A stretch of 47,250 nucleotides of DNA from a virus (IMGVR_UViG_3300032213_000189:1-47250); one strand, 5' to 3'; shown: positions 16,301 to 26,463, counted from the stretch's first letter. The notes: generated from the letters alone by a model not told the origin. Translations and numbers: made by a program.

Positions 16301-19300
16301 ATTTAAAGGATATAGTAAAGGTCATATACTACCTTTTGCTAAGGGTGGATCTGTTCCATCATTATTAACACCAGGAGAATTTGTAGTAGGAAAAGAAGCA
16401 GCAGCAAAAAATAGACCATTCTTAGAAGCATTAAATGGTGGAATGGTAAATAAGTATGCAGTTGGTGGAGATGTTATGCTTGGTCCACAAACAAAGCGTC
16501 AAGCAGCAATGACATCATTTAGAGGTGGACTTGGAACTGCAGGAACAGTTGCAGCAGGTGCATCAATTCCATTAATGTTTGCTGGACAGATGATGGCACA
16601 AAGTTCAAATCAATTTGCTTCATCAATAGGAAGTTTTGTAAATTCAATGACTCCAGCACTATTTGGACTACAACTACTTGGACCACTTCTTCCTAAATTA
16701 GCAAATCCAATTGGTCTTGCAATTGGTGCTACCGCAGCACTTGCTTACGGAACTTACAAAGTAGTAGCACAAATTAAAAAACTAGAAGACTCTGGTGCTG
16801 CATTAACTAGAGCAATGTATGGATCATCTAAAACAGTTGATCAAATGGCTGCGGCATTTGGAAGACAAACTTCAACTCAGCAAGTTACATCTACATTAGC
16901 ACAAAGAGTTGGTGGTGCAGTAGGTCAACCAGCAGCAGAGGCTGCTAATCAATTTGTTGGAACAGATGCAGGAAAACAATTAATTGCAGATGTTGAATTA
17001 GTTAAGAAGGCTGGTGGAGACGCTGTTGCAGCATTAAAGAATCAATTAGCAAGAAGCGTTGTTTCTGGTGCTATTACAGCAGAAGAAGCCAGGGGTGTAG
17101 CAATTGAAATTGGAAAAACTCTTAATGATCAACAATTAGCAGTAAATGTATCTGCTCAACTAACACAGTTAATAGGACAAAATGGTGAATTAATTAAAGG
17201 TAATGAAATAGATATTATTGGAAAGATAACTCCTACAGTTGATATGACACAAGTAAATGCAATTACTGAACAAATGTTTGCTCAAAATACTTCTGGATTT
17301 TGGGGTGGTATTGCAAAAATATTTACTGATGATGATGTAGCAAAGAATAAGATTGCTGTTAATTTAATTGCTGAAAGCACAATTCAAGCATTTAAAACAT
17401 CAGAAGAATCAGTTTCAAACTTTAAACTTGCAGTTTTAGATGGTTCTATGAGCCTTGAAGAATACAATAAAAAAACAAATGAATTAGGAAGAACAAGTCA
17501 GCAAACAGCACAAGGTGGACTTGATGCAATTGCAAATAAACTTAAAACTACTAAAGGTGAATTAAACAATCTTGCAAATCAAAAAAGTGTAGTTGGCGGA
17601 AGAGGTGGCTCTGCACTTGTTCCAACTGGAACTGCTAAGTTATTAGAAGCAGAATTAAAGAAAACAAAAACAGCAGCACAGTCAGCATTAAAGAATATGG
17701 GCCTTACAGATACCATGGTTGAACAAATTAGCAAAGGTCTTTCTTCTGAAAACTTTGTAACTCAAATGGAACAGTTTGGAATGCTTGCTGGTGGAGCATT
17801 GACTGATGAAATGGAAATTAAACTTGCAGCAATGCTTGGAAAAGGACAATATTATTTTGACAATTTATTAAATCCAGGAGGAAAAGGTGGAACACCAGGA
17901 GCAGATACTGGTGCAGGCTTTGGTGGAGATGGCACAGAAGGAGAAAAATCTGCACTTCAACTATTACTAGAACGTATTGCCTTGACAAAACAACAAACTG
18001 CTGCAGTATCTGGATTAGTTGCTAATGGATTAAATCCAGAAGCAGCCGCTACACTAACCGCTGAAGAAGCAACACAACTTTACAATAAAGCCAAAAGAGA
18101 TCAAAAAGATATTATTAAAACAATTAACGATGATTCAGTTAGACAAAGAGTATTGACAGCAGCAGGATTAACTCAAGATCAAAAATCAATTAATTTAAAT
18201 AATCTTAAAATTCAAGGTATGAATTTAGAAATTGCACAAAATCAAAAACAAATTGATCAAGTTGCTAGATTAAATGAATTAGATACTAGACAAGTTTCTA
18301 TTAGACAAAAAGCATTAGACGTATTAGGAAAGAAAGAAAAGTCAGTAAATGATTTATATAACAATAGAACAAAGGCTTTGGATGCAGTTGCTCAAGCAAA
18401 TGAAAGAGCAAATCAACAACAAAGAAACTCTATTGCACTTGCTAGTGCTTTAACTAGTGGAGACTTTGGTGCTGCTGCTTCAGCCGCTGCACAGATGACA
18501 TCTGATTCAGCATCAAATCAAATACAAGATACAAAAACAGCCTTAGAGGCACAACGTCAAGCAGAAATTAGTGCACTTACTACAGACATCAATGGTAAAT
18601 TAATGACCAGGGCAGAAATAGAAGCACAAATAGATACATACAATGAAAATATTTATCAAAGAACACAAAGCACACTTCAATACGAAGATACTATCTATAC
18701 TATTAAATCTAATATAGCAACACTTGAAAGAGAAAACGATTTAATTCAACAAAAAGTTGCTGCGGCACAAGTTGTTGCAGAAGCATCAATGGCTAATCAA
18801 GCAAAGTATTCTAAGAGTATTAGAGATTATTATCAAGAAGTTTTAAATATTATGAACAGTTTTCCTAAAGGATCTCCAATACCAGGTCGTAAATATGGTG
18901 GATCAATTCAAAAACTTATGTATGGAGGACTACCTAAAGGATCTACACAAAGCCCTCCTTCTCTTAAATTTGCTAATGGTAACATAGTTCCAGGAACTGG
19001 AATGACAGATAAAGTCCCAGCATTATTAACACCAGGAGAGTTTGTTGTTAGAAAATCTGTAGCGGAAGCAAACATGCCATTACTAAAATCATTAAACAGC
19101 AATGTCTTTGGTGCAGGAATGAGCGTTGGATCTCCAAACATATCTCCAATTGATGCAACAACATCTGTTTCAAATGTATCGGCACCAGTGTATAATTATA
19201 ATGTAAACGTTAATGTTGCAGATACAAATGCATCTCCAAATGAAATTGCAGATGTAGTAATGAATAAAATTAGAATGACAAAAGATAGAAGCGTCAGAGG

Positions 19301-19313
19301 AAACAGATACTAA
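13314..19313 (+). CDS. Tape measure protein
   Basis: 1999 residues, GTG start overlapping the chaperone stop (TAGTG) with GAGGTGA upstream. Sets tail length and is threaded through the tube into the cell. Long helical, Ala/Gln/Lys-rich N-terminus; hydrophobic segments near residues 185-205, 535-560, 1080-1095 and 1110-1150; coiled-coil region near 1640-1860. At the usual ratio of about 0.15 nm per residue the tail would be near 300 nm. Three copies of a VPALLTPGEFVV-type motif at residues about 698, 1014 and 1901, each preceded by FA-x-GG/GN and followed by a Lys and a LNGG/LNS segment, divide the protein. No lysozyme or peptidase motif was recognised. Confidence 0.93.
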   Translation: MAEVVKGIVDIEINTGNAARELKALQQQINAFNLAINKGNTFQTAAAAKYSSELKDVINASRFFTAETVKMQTAAGALDSTLKKGQATLGSFFNAKFSRNSALFAETMGLAAERARTMQTQFIATSGAAKGMQEALAIRPLAAFNSEMAVAAQRSQILSTMFRQGTTQLINFGKNVQWAGRQLMVGFTLPLVSFGVVAGKTFRDLEKQTVAFKKVYGDIFTTPAELQGNLDAVMGLAKEYTKYGIAVKDTVGLGAQAAAAGRRNKDLTDAVSESTRLATLGQMDQNEALKTTIALQSAFRLSGEDLSNAINFLNIVENQTVVSLQDLAAAIPKVAPVIVGLGGDVKDLSVFLAAMQEGGVSAEQGANALKSGLASLINPSRAAKETLGQLGINMDYIVNQNRGDLMGTVMAFSRALGTLDDFSRQQALEKIFGKYQYARLGALFDNLTRQGSQAQQVMDAAGFSVEQMAASADKELKTIEQSFGVQLTAAIEKFKLAIAPLGQMFLEMAIPVVNFFTKIVEGFNNLPDFTKRFAALATIITGLVIPAGTMFFGLLMNLSGTLAKLMQGVGIFTKGTLKGGILGGIQSVSQSMKYMSLQELDSALAAKQLGTATMSVNDALLAQVNSAQGARQAISGLADTYGILITRMAEAASISKFTLGTPGAAMQIAQTRNIKGGFPRKKFATGGVVPGSGNEDTVPAMLTPGEFVVTKKATNSIGTNFLKMLNGGKVGGYNDGGFQSDYDNMRNENSGTPKSTKNRYTDIISGTYGGKNTYEINKAPQDLLDEMIKDLNLTHEKYSRYVSPMPIFNAQPGSYAKSLIGNKKKYDLNNRLKDGKVTRQELSLFFSGDKRLSSGSGQTVSPFRYLLDEAGISDPKVEQELVRTANKMLMEKVKDGELIDDAKFSKIFNSAVDRAQLSVPDKQKLGLARSGLLKPTDDQRVKGRVNSQVGKNPKLVKLPKLSGDSRASYAYTSNGRTIRFSPSQTRGTGGYQAMRGFKGYSKGHILPFAKGGSVPSLLTPGEFVVGKEAAAKNRPFLEALNGGMVNKYAVGGDVMLGPQTKRQAAMTSFRGGLGTAGTVAAGASIPLMFAGQMMAQSSNQFASSIGSFVNSMTPALFGLQLLGPLLPKLANPIGLAIGATAALAYGTYKVVAQIKKLEDSGAALTRAMYGSSKTVDQMAAAFGRQTSTQQVTSTLAQRVGGAVGQPAAEAANQFVGTDAGKQLIADVELVKKAGGDAVAALKNQLARSVVSGAITAEEARGVAIEIGKTLNDQQLAVNVSAQLTQLIGQNGELIKGNEIDIIGKITPTVDMTQVNAITEQMFAQNTSGFWGGIAKIFTDDDVAKNKIAVNLIAESTIQAFKTSEESVSNFKLAVLDGSMSLEEYNKKTNELGRTSQQTAQGGLDAIANKLKTTKGELNNLANQKSVVGGRGGSALVPTGTAKLLEAELKKTKTAAQSALKNMGLTDTMVEQISKGLSSENFVTQMEQFGMLAGGALTDEMEIKLAAMLGKGQYYFDNLLNPGGKGGTPGADTGAGFGGDGTEGEKSALQLLLERIALTKQQTAAVSGLVANGLNPEAAATLTAEEATQLYNKAKRDQKDIIKTINDDSVRQRVLTAAGLTQDQKSINLNNLKIQGMNLEIAQNQKQIDQVARLNELDTRQVSIRQKALDVLGKKEKSVNDLYNNRTKALDAVAQANERANQQQRNSIALASALTSGDFGAAASAAAQMTSDSASNQIQDTKTALEAQRQAEISALTTDINGKLMTRAEIEAQIDTYNENIYQRTQSTLQYEDTIYTIKSNIATLERENDLIQQKVAAAQVVAEASMANQAKYSKSIRDYYQEVLNIMNSFPKGSPIPGRKYGGSIQKLMYGGLPKGSTQSPPSLKFANGNIVPGTGMTDKVPALLTPGEFVVRKSVAEANMPLLKSLNSNVFGAGMSVGSPNISPIDATTSVSNVSAPVYNYNVNVNVADTNASPNEIADVVMNKIRMTKDRSVRGNRY

Positions 19314-19903
19314 TGGCTACAAGCACTTATATTCAAAATAGATGGACTTACGCTAGGCCACAGGCTATTGCCTGGGCTAACAATAGCGGCAGTGTTAACA
19401 ATGGCCTACTTGTTCCTAATGGTACCGAATTAGAAGACTTTATTATATTATCAGATCATAATCGTGGAGAAATATCAATAGGTCAAAATAGAATTGAAAA
19501 TAGAAAGAGAATGATTAATGGAACAATGCGTTCATATCATATTGCAGATAAATTAAATATATCTTTAGATTGGGAAATGCTTCCATCTAGATCACATAGT
19601 AATAATCCAAACTTTAATGCGTATGGCAATGCCGCATCTGGACTAACTGAGTATACTGCTGACGGTGGTGCAGGGGGTGTAGATATAGTATCGTGGTATG
19701 AATCTAACCCTGGATCATTTTATATGTTTATGTCTTATGATAGACATGATAAGTTTGCTGGACAGAATGATAGATTCAATCATTTAAATCAATATAACGA
19801 TGTATTAGAAGTTTACTTCTCTTCATTTTCTTTTAACGTAGTAAAACGTGGCGGATCAAATCATGACTTTTGGAATGTTTCATTATCTCTTGAGGAAGTA
19901 TAA
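19313..19903 (+). CDS. Minor tail protein, probable distal tail protein
   Basis: 196 residues, TAATG overlap with the tape measure. Position directly after the tape measure is that of the distal tail (Dit-like) protein, the hexameric hub platform. Beta-rich with aromatic residues: NRWTYARPQAIAWANNSG, LNISLDWEMLPSRSH, GSFYMFMSYDRHDKF and a C-terminal FNVVKRGGSNHDFWNVSLSL. Clear Dit signatures are not visible by eye, so the assignment is mostly positional. Confidence 0.6.
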   Translation: MATSTYIQNRWTYARPQAIAWANNSGSVNNGLLVPNGTELEDFIILSDHNRGEISIGQNRIENRKRMINGTMRSYHIADKLNISLDWEMLPSRSHSNNPNFNAYGNAASGLTEYTADGGAGGVDIVSWYESNPGSFYMFMSYDRHDKFAGQNDRFNHLNQYNDVLEVYFSSFSFNVVKRGGSNHDFWNVSLSLEEV

Positions 19904-22900
19904 TGTTTGTAGATTCCGATTTAAATACACATCTTAAAACTAATAACACTTTAAAATCAGAATCATTGGTAATTGCAGAATGGAATCTTAATGATTTTGA
20001 AAATATATTAAACTTTGGTAACTACCGATATAGGGCTAATGATGCAGCATCTTCTATCTATGCTAATTTACCTAATTCATACGACCCCGATGATTTAGGA
20101 GATTACTATACAGATGCACTTGTTTCAAGTATACAATCAGAAACACTTGTTGATGAAAATGATGCATCATTAATTTTTACTACACCAGAAGTAGATAGAC
20201 AACTTTATTATGATTTAAAACAATGCTTTAATTCTTTTAGACCTAGATCTGGTATTAATAAACCATTGTTTTTTGAAACAGGTAAATACATAGACGATAT
20301 TAAGTCAGCAAGAAGACCAAGATATTACATGGCTTCTAGAAATGATTATTTTAAATACTGGAATTCATTTAGAATTGAAGACAGTATTGAACGAGGACGA
20401 TCAGAAAGACTAGACCCAAATGCAATTGGATATGTAATAACAGACGCATGCCCATTTGTTGTATATAAAGAACAGGTAGCATCTAATAGAATTGTTGTTA
20501 AATTACAAACCAACCTTGCAGAAAGTGTGGGGGTAACAATAAAAGATGTAAACAATAATCTAATTACAGATCCACTTAATGATATAACCAAGTCTAGTAT
20601 TCCTAAAAGATGGTCTGTCCAATACTTAGATAACAATAATAATTGGACAACAGCAATTGAATTTAATGAAGACTCATTAAGAAGAGATGGATCAAGCATT
20701 GTTAAATGGGATGGATATGTAGAATTATTCTATGGTATTAATATTCCAGATAAATATAAAGGCTCATTTTATTATGTTGATAAACTAAATAGCGTAGGAG
20801 ACCTTCCATCAGCACAAGCAATAAACGGAGAAGCATACCTTGTCGGCTCTTCAGCAACATCTGCTGGAACTGTTTATGTTTGGAACTCATCAAATATTGA
20901 ATGGGAATCCTTTGCAGCAGAATATAAATTTCAATTACTAGAAGATGATGACACAAAAAGAATTGGCGTTGTATCTTCTTTAACAGATCCAGACTATTTT
21001 ATTAGTGGTGGCAAAACAACATTTAGAGAAATTGTAATGCTAAAAGGACTAAGAGTAAAGGTTGAAACCTTATATGGACCAGATAATACATTTGACTTGA
21101 TTGAACTAAGTCCAAGACTTACAGCAAACATATCAGACTACGTACTTGGCTTTGATGTAACGAAGGCAATTCCAAATGACACCTCTGGCATTCCAGTAGG
21201 AAGCCTTGTAGCATCTAATGGAACCATGACTTTAATGAATCACGACTTTGCATTTAGCGAACAGAATGTATTTGAAAATAACCAGGGTAGTATTATATCC
21301 AATATATTAAATCCTAATACAAGAGTAGATTTCTATGATGTTATAAAGAATGTAAATGAATTTGATAAATTTATACCAATTAAAAGTATGTATATTGAAG
21401 ACTTTCCAAAAGGCGGAAGTGCTTTAGTTGATATATCAGTAAATACTAGAGATTCATTTTTTAGGTTAGAAACACAATCTTGCCCACCCCTGTTCTTGCA
21501 GAATGTCTCACTGACATACGCAGTAGCAGTATTGTTAGACAATATTGGATTTAGTAACTATGTCTTTAAAAACATAACAGGAAAGAATGATCCAATCATT
21601 CCATACCTTTTTGTTGAGCCAGATGCTAACATTGCAGAAGTTTTACAAAGACTAGCACTAGCAACTCAGTCAGCAATGTTTTTTGATGAATACAATAACT
21701 TTGTCGTAATGTCAAAAGAATATATGTTGCCATCTACTGGAGAAAGACCTACTGACATTACACTCTACGGTCAAAAAACAGATAACAATCTTCCAAACAT
21801 TATTGAAGTTAAAAGTGGTGAAACAAAAGTTATTAATGACGGAAAGATTAATTACATAACTAGATATATTCAAAGAGCACCATCATCACTAAAGCAAGCC
21901 ACATATATAGATGAAGACAGAGTTTATGGATACCAACCAGTTGTATTGTGGGAAGTTCCAAGTCAAACTAATAACAAAACAATTAACGAAAAATCTAAGA
22001 CTGGATCATTTACATTAGGAGCCGTTGCTCTAAACACAACACTTAACAACCTGGCCCCATATGTAGAGAATAACTCCTTAGTTAACAACATTATTGATAT
22101 AGGAGAAAATGTTTACTGGCTTCCTAGAATGCAGGGGTATTTATATGCAAACGGTGAAATAATTAAATATGACGCTGTTCAATATACAGTTCCAGCAATA
22201 GGAAATGTTTGGGTATCCGATGAAATAGAATATCAAAAATACTTTAGTCAATTACCATTTAATGGAAAGATGTATCCTACAGGATTAGTAAGAATTTATG
22301 CAGAGCCATACTATGAAGATAATATAAATAACTTAGGAACATATACTACTTTATATAAGAATGGAGCAGTAAAGAAAAGTGGAAGAGCACAATTTGGAAC
22401 TTCTATAACAGAGCATGCTGCTGGCTTAAATGATTTTTGGTCAAACAATAGCAATGTTGATGGCTACGCAATGGACTCTAGTTATTTGTTTACAACAACA
22501 CCAACAGATAGTATTGTTAGACCAGCACTTGGTAATGCTGGAGAAAAACTTTGGCAATTAGGAAAAGCAAACGCTCCTCAGTCAAGTCGCAACGGAATCA
22601 TATCAAACTTTTTAAGAGAGACAATTCCATCTGATGACATTTTAAAAACACAAAAAACAACTTCAAAGGGAACTGTTCAATCATCTGCATTAGTATTTAC
22701 AGGACCATCAACTACGATAGATAAGAATCAAATTACACATGTTAAAAAATCTTTAGATTCAGACTACAAACATTTTGGAACTAGGATGAGAATTATAGGA
22801 AAGAAAGAAGCAAGTACTAGAATTCAAACACCTACAAACGCAACAGAGTATTATGTAGTTTCTTCACAGACTGGAGATCAGACAACAACACTTACTGGTG

Positions 22901-24222
22901 GATCTGGTGGTATATCCATTATGCTAGATTCAGACGGTGTAACTGGCTACTACTTTGAAATATGTTCTTTAAGTTCTGATAATTTAGAAAACTACAATAC
23001 TGTAGATTCTAATACAGGAGTAGAGAGTTCAGTATTACACAACGTCTTATTTTATAAAGTAGTTAATGCAGTAAAAGACGGAAAAGAAATTGCTCTTCCT
23101 GTTAAACTTTGGGGCGGGTTATCAAAAATTTTAGTAGACGAAGGAAGATTTGTTGGACAAGATAGACTTTCCAATGAGGCAAATCCAACGGTATACGATA
23201 TATCAATAGAATATAAAGAGATAGGTTCAACAAGAAGATTCTATCTATATATAAATGGAATTCAAATTGCAACAGTGGACGACACAAGTCCTTTGTCACA
23301 GAAGTATAACAACATGGCATTGTTTGTAAGAGGTGGATCAAAGTGTATGTTTGAAAATGTGTATGCTTTGAAAAATCAATACTCTCAAGAAACACAAAGT
23401 ACAGTCGTAGAAAATGTTTCAAATGCTTTTGGAAAGAAAGAGATTAACTCTTCAGATGCTTTAAGAAAGTACGCGGTGTCTGGGTTTGTTCAAGCAACAT
23501 ACCTATCTGGAATAGGTGCACAAAATGCACCAAAGTATGCAATGTACTACGAAGAGTTTGGAACTATTTTTAGAGAGTGTGCATATTTTAATGTCAAATA
23601 CGATAAGGCCTATCCAGCATTTAGAGCAATGCTAAAGCCTACATTTAATAATGAAAAGACATATACATCATCAGGATTTTACGCAGATGCCTATGGTGCA
23701 GAGTTTTTAGTATTTAACGCAACAGATAAACTTATCACACTTGATGAGACATCTGGTAACTACTTGCAGATTATAGGAATTACTTTTACTCAAAATACAT
23801 CTAATACTCTTACTGCAGATAAGTTTTATCAAGATAGATCAAACTTTGCAGATCCAATAGTTGTTAACAATGCAATACTTTCACCATCTAAACAAGATAG
23901 AATATATAAAGATGTAAAGATTAGTAGATCAAAATATGGAAGAAGAGACTTTACTTTAGACTCAATATATATTCAAAGCGAAGACCAAGCAAACGGATTA
24001 ATGGACTGGATACTTTCTAAAACAATAAGACCTAGAAAGATTATAATGCTAGAAGTATTTGGAGTTCCACATATTCAACTTGGAGATATAATTACAATAG
24101 ACTATACAATGCCAAGCGATGATAAATTTATTGAAACAGATAAACAGTTTGTTGTTAGTGAAATTCAATACGGAAGATCTGAACAAGGTCCATCTAGTAT
24201 AATTAAGGTGGTAGAGGTATAA
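19903..24222 (+). CDS. Large tail hub / baseplate protein
   Basis: 1439 residues, GAGG before ATG. The region around residues 520-620 (YAVAVLLDNIGFSNYVF, VEPDANIAEVLQRLALATQS, AMFFDEYNNFVVM) resembles the hub domain of gp27/Tal-type tail proteins. Residues about 1000-1160 include a LamG-like segment (FYLYINGIQIATVDDT). The C-terminus (PHIQLGDIITIDYTMP then FVVSEIQYGRSEQGPSSII) returns to a hub-like beta domain, a common arrangement where inserted domains project outward. It probably forms the tail tip and may bind the cell surface. No peptidoglycan-hydrolase motif seen. Confidence 0.7.
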   Translation: MFVDSDLNTHLKTNNTLKSESLVIAEWNLNDFENILNFGNYRYRANDAASSIYANLPNSYDPDDLGDYYTDALVSSIQSETLVDENDASLIFTTPEVDRQLYYDLKQCFNSFRPRSGINKPLFFETGKYIDDIKSARRPRYYMASRNDYFKYWNSFRIEDSIERGRSERLDPNAIGYVITDACPFVVYKEQVASNRIVVKLQTNLAESVGVTIKDVNNNLITDPLNDITKSSIPKRWSVQYLDNNNNWTTAIEFNEDSLRRDGSSIVKWDGYVELFYGINIPDKYKGSFYYVDKLNSVGDLPSAQAINGEAYLVGSSATSAGTVYVWNSSNIEWESFAAEYKFQLLEDDDTKRIGVVSSLTDPDYFISGGKTTFREIVMLKGLRVKVETLYGPDNTFDLIELSPRLTANISDYVLGFDVTKAIPNDTSGIPVGSLVASNGTMTLMNHDFAFSEQNVFENNQGSIISNILNPNTRVDFYDVIKNVNEFDKFIPIKSMYIEDFPKGGSALVDISVNTRDSFFRLETQSCPPLFLQNVSLTYAVAVLLDNIGFSNYVFKNITGKNDPIIPYLFVEPDANIAEVLQRLALATQSAMFFDEYNNFVVMSKEYMLPSTGERPTDITLYGQKTDNNLPNIIEVKSGETKVINDGKINYITRYIQRAPSSLKQATYIDEDRVYGYQPVVLWEVPSQTNNKTINEKSKTGSFTLGAVALNTTLNNLAPYVENNSLVNNIIDIGENVYWLPRMQGYLYANGEIIKYDAVQYTVPAIGNVWVSDEIEYQKYFSQLPFNGKMYPTGLVRIYAEPYYEDNINNLGTYTTLYKNGAVKKSGRAQFGTSITEHAAGLNDFWSNNSNVDGYAMDSSYLFTTTPTDSIVRPALGNAGEKLWQLGKANAPQSSRNGIISNFLRETIPSDDILKTQKTTSKGTVQSSALVFTGPSTTIDKNQITHVKKSLDSDYKHFGTRMRIIGKKEASTRIQTPTNATEYYVVSSQTGDQTTTLTGGSGGISIMLDSDGVTGYYFEICSLSSDNLENYNTVDSNTGVESSVLHNVLFYKVVNAVKDGKEIALPVKLWGGLSKILVDEGRFVGQDRLSNEANPTVYDISIEYKEIGSTRRFYLYINGIQIATVDDTSPLSQKYNNMALFVRGGSKCMFENVYALKNQYSQETQSTVVENVSNAFGKKEINSSDALRKYAVSGFVQATYLSGIGAQNAPKYAMYYEEFGTIFRECAYFNVKYDKAYPAFRAMLKPTFNNEKTYTSSGFYADAYGAEFLVFNATDKLITLDETSGNYLQIIGITFTQNTSNTLTADKFYQDRSNFADPIVVNNAILSPSKQDRIYKDVKISRSKYGRRDFTLDSIYIQSEDQANGLMDWILSKTIRPRKIIMLEVFGVPHIQLGDIITIDYTMPSDDKFIETDKQFVVSEIQYGRSEQGPSSIIKVVEV

Positions 24223-24902
24223 TGGCAAAAAAAGATAAAGAAAAGTCAACGGCTAAAGACGCAATTGCTGCTGCTTCCCTTACGGAAAAACAAAGAACAA
24301 CCCTTAACAAAGATTTAAAAAAATATGCTAGTTCTGGAAAAAACGTTACTAAAGCAGAACTTGCTAAAATTCAAACAAAGATAAGTAAATACAGAAAGGC
24401 ACTTACAGCAGAGGCAACAGTTTCAGTGCCATCACTTCCTTCATTTCCAGATAGTCCATCTACTAGTACCACATCAATAAAACTTCCAGAAAAAGATAAC
24501 GTTCTTTCTCTCACTAGTAACAACATAGATGAAGCAACAATCATAGCCATGGTATTTGAAAAGTTAGGTGCTGTAGAATTAACTAAGTTTACAAGAACCG
24601 ACACGGTAGAAGGAATAAATCCTTATTACAATATAATATCTAATCTAAGCACTATTAAGAAAGAATTTGATCCTTCAAACCTTGTTGCATCTCAAAAGTC
24701 AGATACATCTTTATATAATGCATTCTCTATTAAACTATCTAATAAGATACCTGGAGATCAGTATTTAGAAGATAGAGGATTAGACAACTATATTTATGTG
24801 GATACTAATGGGGATTTAATTATTGAATTAGATAATATAACCCCCGATGAATTGGTAGAAGTAGAAATAGACACAAATGGTACAATTGTAGAGGTGAGAT
24901 AA
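24222..24902 (+). CDS. Minor tail protein, function unknown
   Basis: 226 residues, TAATG overlap with the hub gene. N-terminal 65 residues are Lys/Ala-rich and helical (KDKEKSTAKDAIAAASL), followed by a Ser/Pro/Thr linker (SVPSLPSFPDSPSTSTTS) and a folded acidic C-terminal half ending in strands (LIIELDNITPDELVEVEIDT). The design, helix then linker then globular end, suggests a connecting or fibre-anchoring protein at the tail tip. Not recognised beyond its position in the tail operon. Confidence 0.5.
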   Translation: MAKKDKEKSTAKDAIAAASLTEKQRTTLNKDLKKYASSGKNVTKAELAKIQTKISKYRKALTAEATVSVPSLPSFPDSPSTSTTSIKLPEKDNVLSLTSNNIDEATIIAMVFEKLGAVELTKFTRTDTVEGINPYYNIISNLSTIKKEFDPSNLVASQKSDTSLYNAFSIKLSNKIPGDQYLEDRGLDNYIYVDTNGDLIIELDNITPDELVEVEIDTNGTIVEVR

Positions 24903-26014
24903 TGATAACTAATGATGGCAAACAAATTGTAGCAAAGTTTATGCTTGGTCAAGCACCTACCTTTGCCTCCTATATCGCAGCAGGATGCGGCCCAGAGCCA
25001 CTAACTACAGGAGAGTCAGCATCTGTATCTCTAACAAAAAAATCATTGGATTTTGAGGTTTTTAGAGTTCCCATATTATCAAAAGGTTTTATTAAAGAAG
25101 ATGGGGTAGAAAAACTAGTTCTTAAAGCAGAGATGCCAAATGATCAAAGATATAAGATATCTGAAGTAGGAATATATCCTGGTGCAAACAATGCTGTCGC
25201 TGGAAGATATGATAGTAAACTACTTATAACATTTTCAACAGCAGAAGCCTGGACATATTCAGATGGGTCTTCTTCATCAGCAGTTCCATATCCAAACGTG
25301 CCAATTGATAATGGAAATACAAGTGCAAGTATAAATGCAGCCACTGAAAAGTTTTTATTTATTAACTCAGACTCTACAATCTTTAACGATCAATCAAGAC
25401 AAAATAGACAAGAGCCACCAAGATATTTAAATAGATCTTTATTAGTTTCTGGAAGTTCTTCATACATAGGTTCTGGATATACAGTAAATGCTGGATCACA
25501 ATACTTAGAAAACTCTGCAATATCTTTTGATTTAAGCCAAAATCTTCCAGACGATGAAATAAAACTTGCCTTTAGTTTGCTAAGCAGACAAGCAGCAACA
25601 AATACAAATCCAGATAGCGTAAAGATTATTTTACAGTTTGTTAATAATTTAAGTGGCATCAATACAACACCACCCACAGCAACTGCAAAGATAGAGTTAA
25701 CATCTGCTAATATTGGATCAAATAGATATCAGGTAGTAACTAGAACAATATCTCAATTTGCTGCAGACCAATCATTCTCGTGGGCAAACATTAATCTAGT
25801 TAGGATTTATGCTTCAACCTTAATAGGAGGAGTTCCATCTAACAACTATTTTGTTTTACTTGATGGATTAAGAATAGATAACGTTACAGCAATCAACCCA
25901 CTCTACTCATTGGTTGGCTACAACATAATTAAAACAGACAATGGACTACCAATTTTAAAGGGTGAGAATACAAATAACTATATTGAATATAGATTTGGCA
26001 TAGGAGTTTCTTAA
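24902..26014 (+). CDS. Minor tail / tail fibre-like protein
   Basis: 370 residues, GAGGTGA before ATG. N-terminal 110 residues (ITNDGKQIVAKFMLGQAPTF, FIKEDGVEKLVLKAEMP, YKISEVGIYPGANN) resemble N-terminal attachment domains of tail-fibre or collar-type proteins, where an SE-x-GIY motif is common. The middle and C-terminal parts are Ser/Asn/Thr-rich beta sequence, possibly a jelly-roll (residues about 160-330), consistent with a surface-binding module. No enzyme motif. Confidence 0.55.
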   Translation: MITNDGKQIVAKFMLGQAPTFASYIAAGCGPEPLTTGESASVSLTKKSLDFEVFRVPILSKGFIKEDGVEKLVLKAEMPNDQRYKISEVGIYPGANNAVAGRYDSKLLITFSTAEAWTYSDGSSSSAVPYPNVPIDNGNTSASINAATEKFLFINSDSTIFNDQSRQNRQEPPRYLNRSLLVSGSSSYIGSGYTVNAGSQYLENSAISFDLSQNLPDDEIKLAFSLLSRQAATNTNPDSVKIILQFVNNLSGINTTPPTATAKIELTSANIGSNRYQVVTRTISQFAADQSFSWANINLVRIYASTLIGGVPSNNYFVLLDGLRIDNVTAINPLYSLVGYNIIKTDNGLPILKGENTNNYIEYRFGIGVS

Positions 26015-26463
26015 TGGCAAAAGTTATTATTCCTGTAGACAAACTTCCTTTTCCAGGAAAAAACGGCAAGCACAAAGTAAGATTTAGAATTACTACAAAA
26101 GACTATAATGAAATCTCAGAGTGGTCTCCAATTATGCTGCTAGATAGTTCTGGACAGATAGTTTCAGCAAGTGCTGGGTTCTCATATGACGTATCAACAT
26201 CAACTTCTGGAACAAAAATGATAAATATAACCTGGCAAGATGTACACTCAAATATTGATAGAAACAGTCATGACATATTTGTAAAATGGAGTTACTCTGC
26301 TGTGTTTCAATACATAGGAAGAGAGGCTGGTAACACAACTACTATAATGGTTCCAACAACTGCTTCAACGGCTATTATAAAGGCTCAGTTACCATCATAC
26401 CCAACACCACCAGAAGAAAGTAATCTTTTTAAACTTTTTCAAACACCCACAATAACCCTGTAG
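26014..26463 (+). CDS. Small tail protein with fibronectin III-like beta sandwich
   Basis: 149 residues, start within TTAATGG right at the previous stop. Pattern KHKVRFRITTKDYNEISEWS, MINITWQDVHSNIDRN, HDIFVKWSYSAVFQYIG reads as a single Ig/FnIII-type beta sandwich with a Pro-rich end. Such modules decorate tails and aid surface binding. Fold assigned by strand pattern only. Confidence 0.5.
   Translation: MAKVIIPVDKLPFPGKNGKHKVRFRITTKDYNEISEWSPIMLLDSSGQIVSASAGFSYDVSTSTSGTKMINITWQDVHSNIDRNSHDIFVKWSYSAVFQYIGREAGNTTTIMVPTTASTAIIKAQLPSYPTPPEESNLFKLFQTPTITL

Noticed and set aside
24198-24223. TATAAT boxes just before and overlapping the ATG at 24222
   Set aside because: They lie in coding sequence of the hub gene with no -35 or TGn, and the tail operon reads through; AT-rich DNA gives many such hits.
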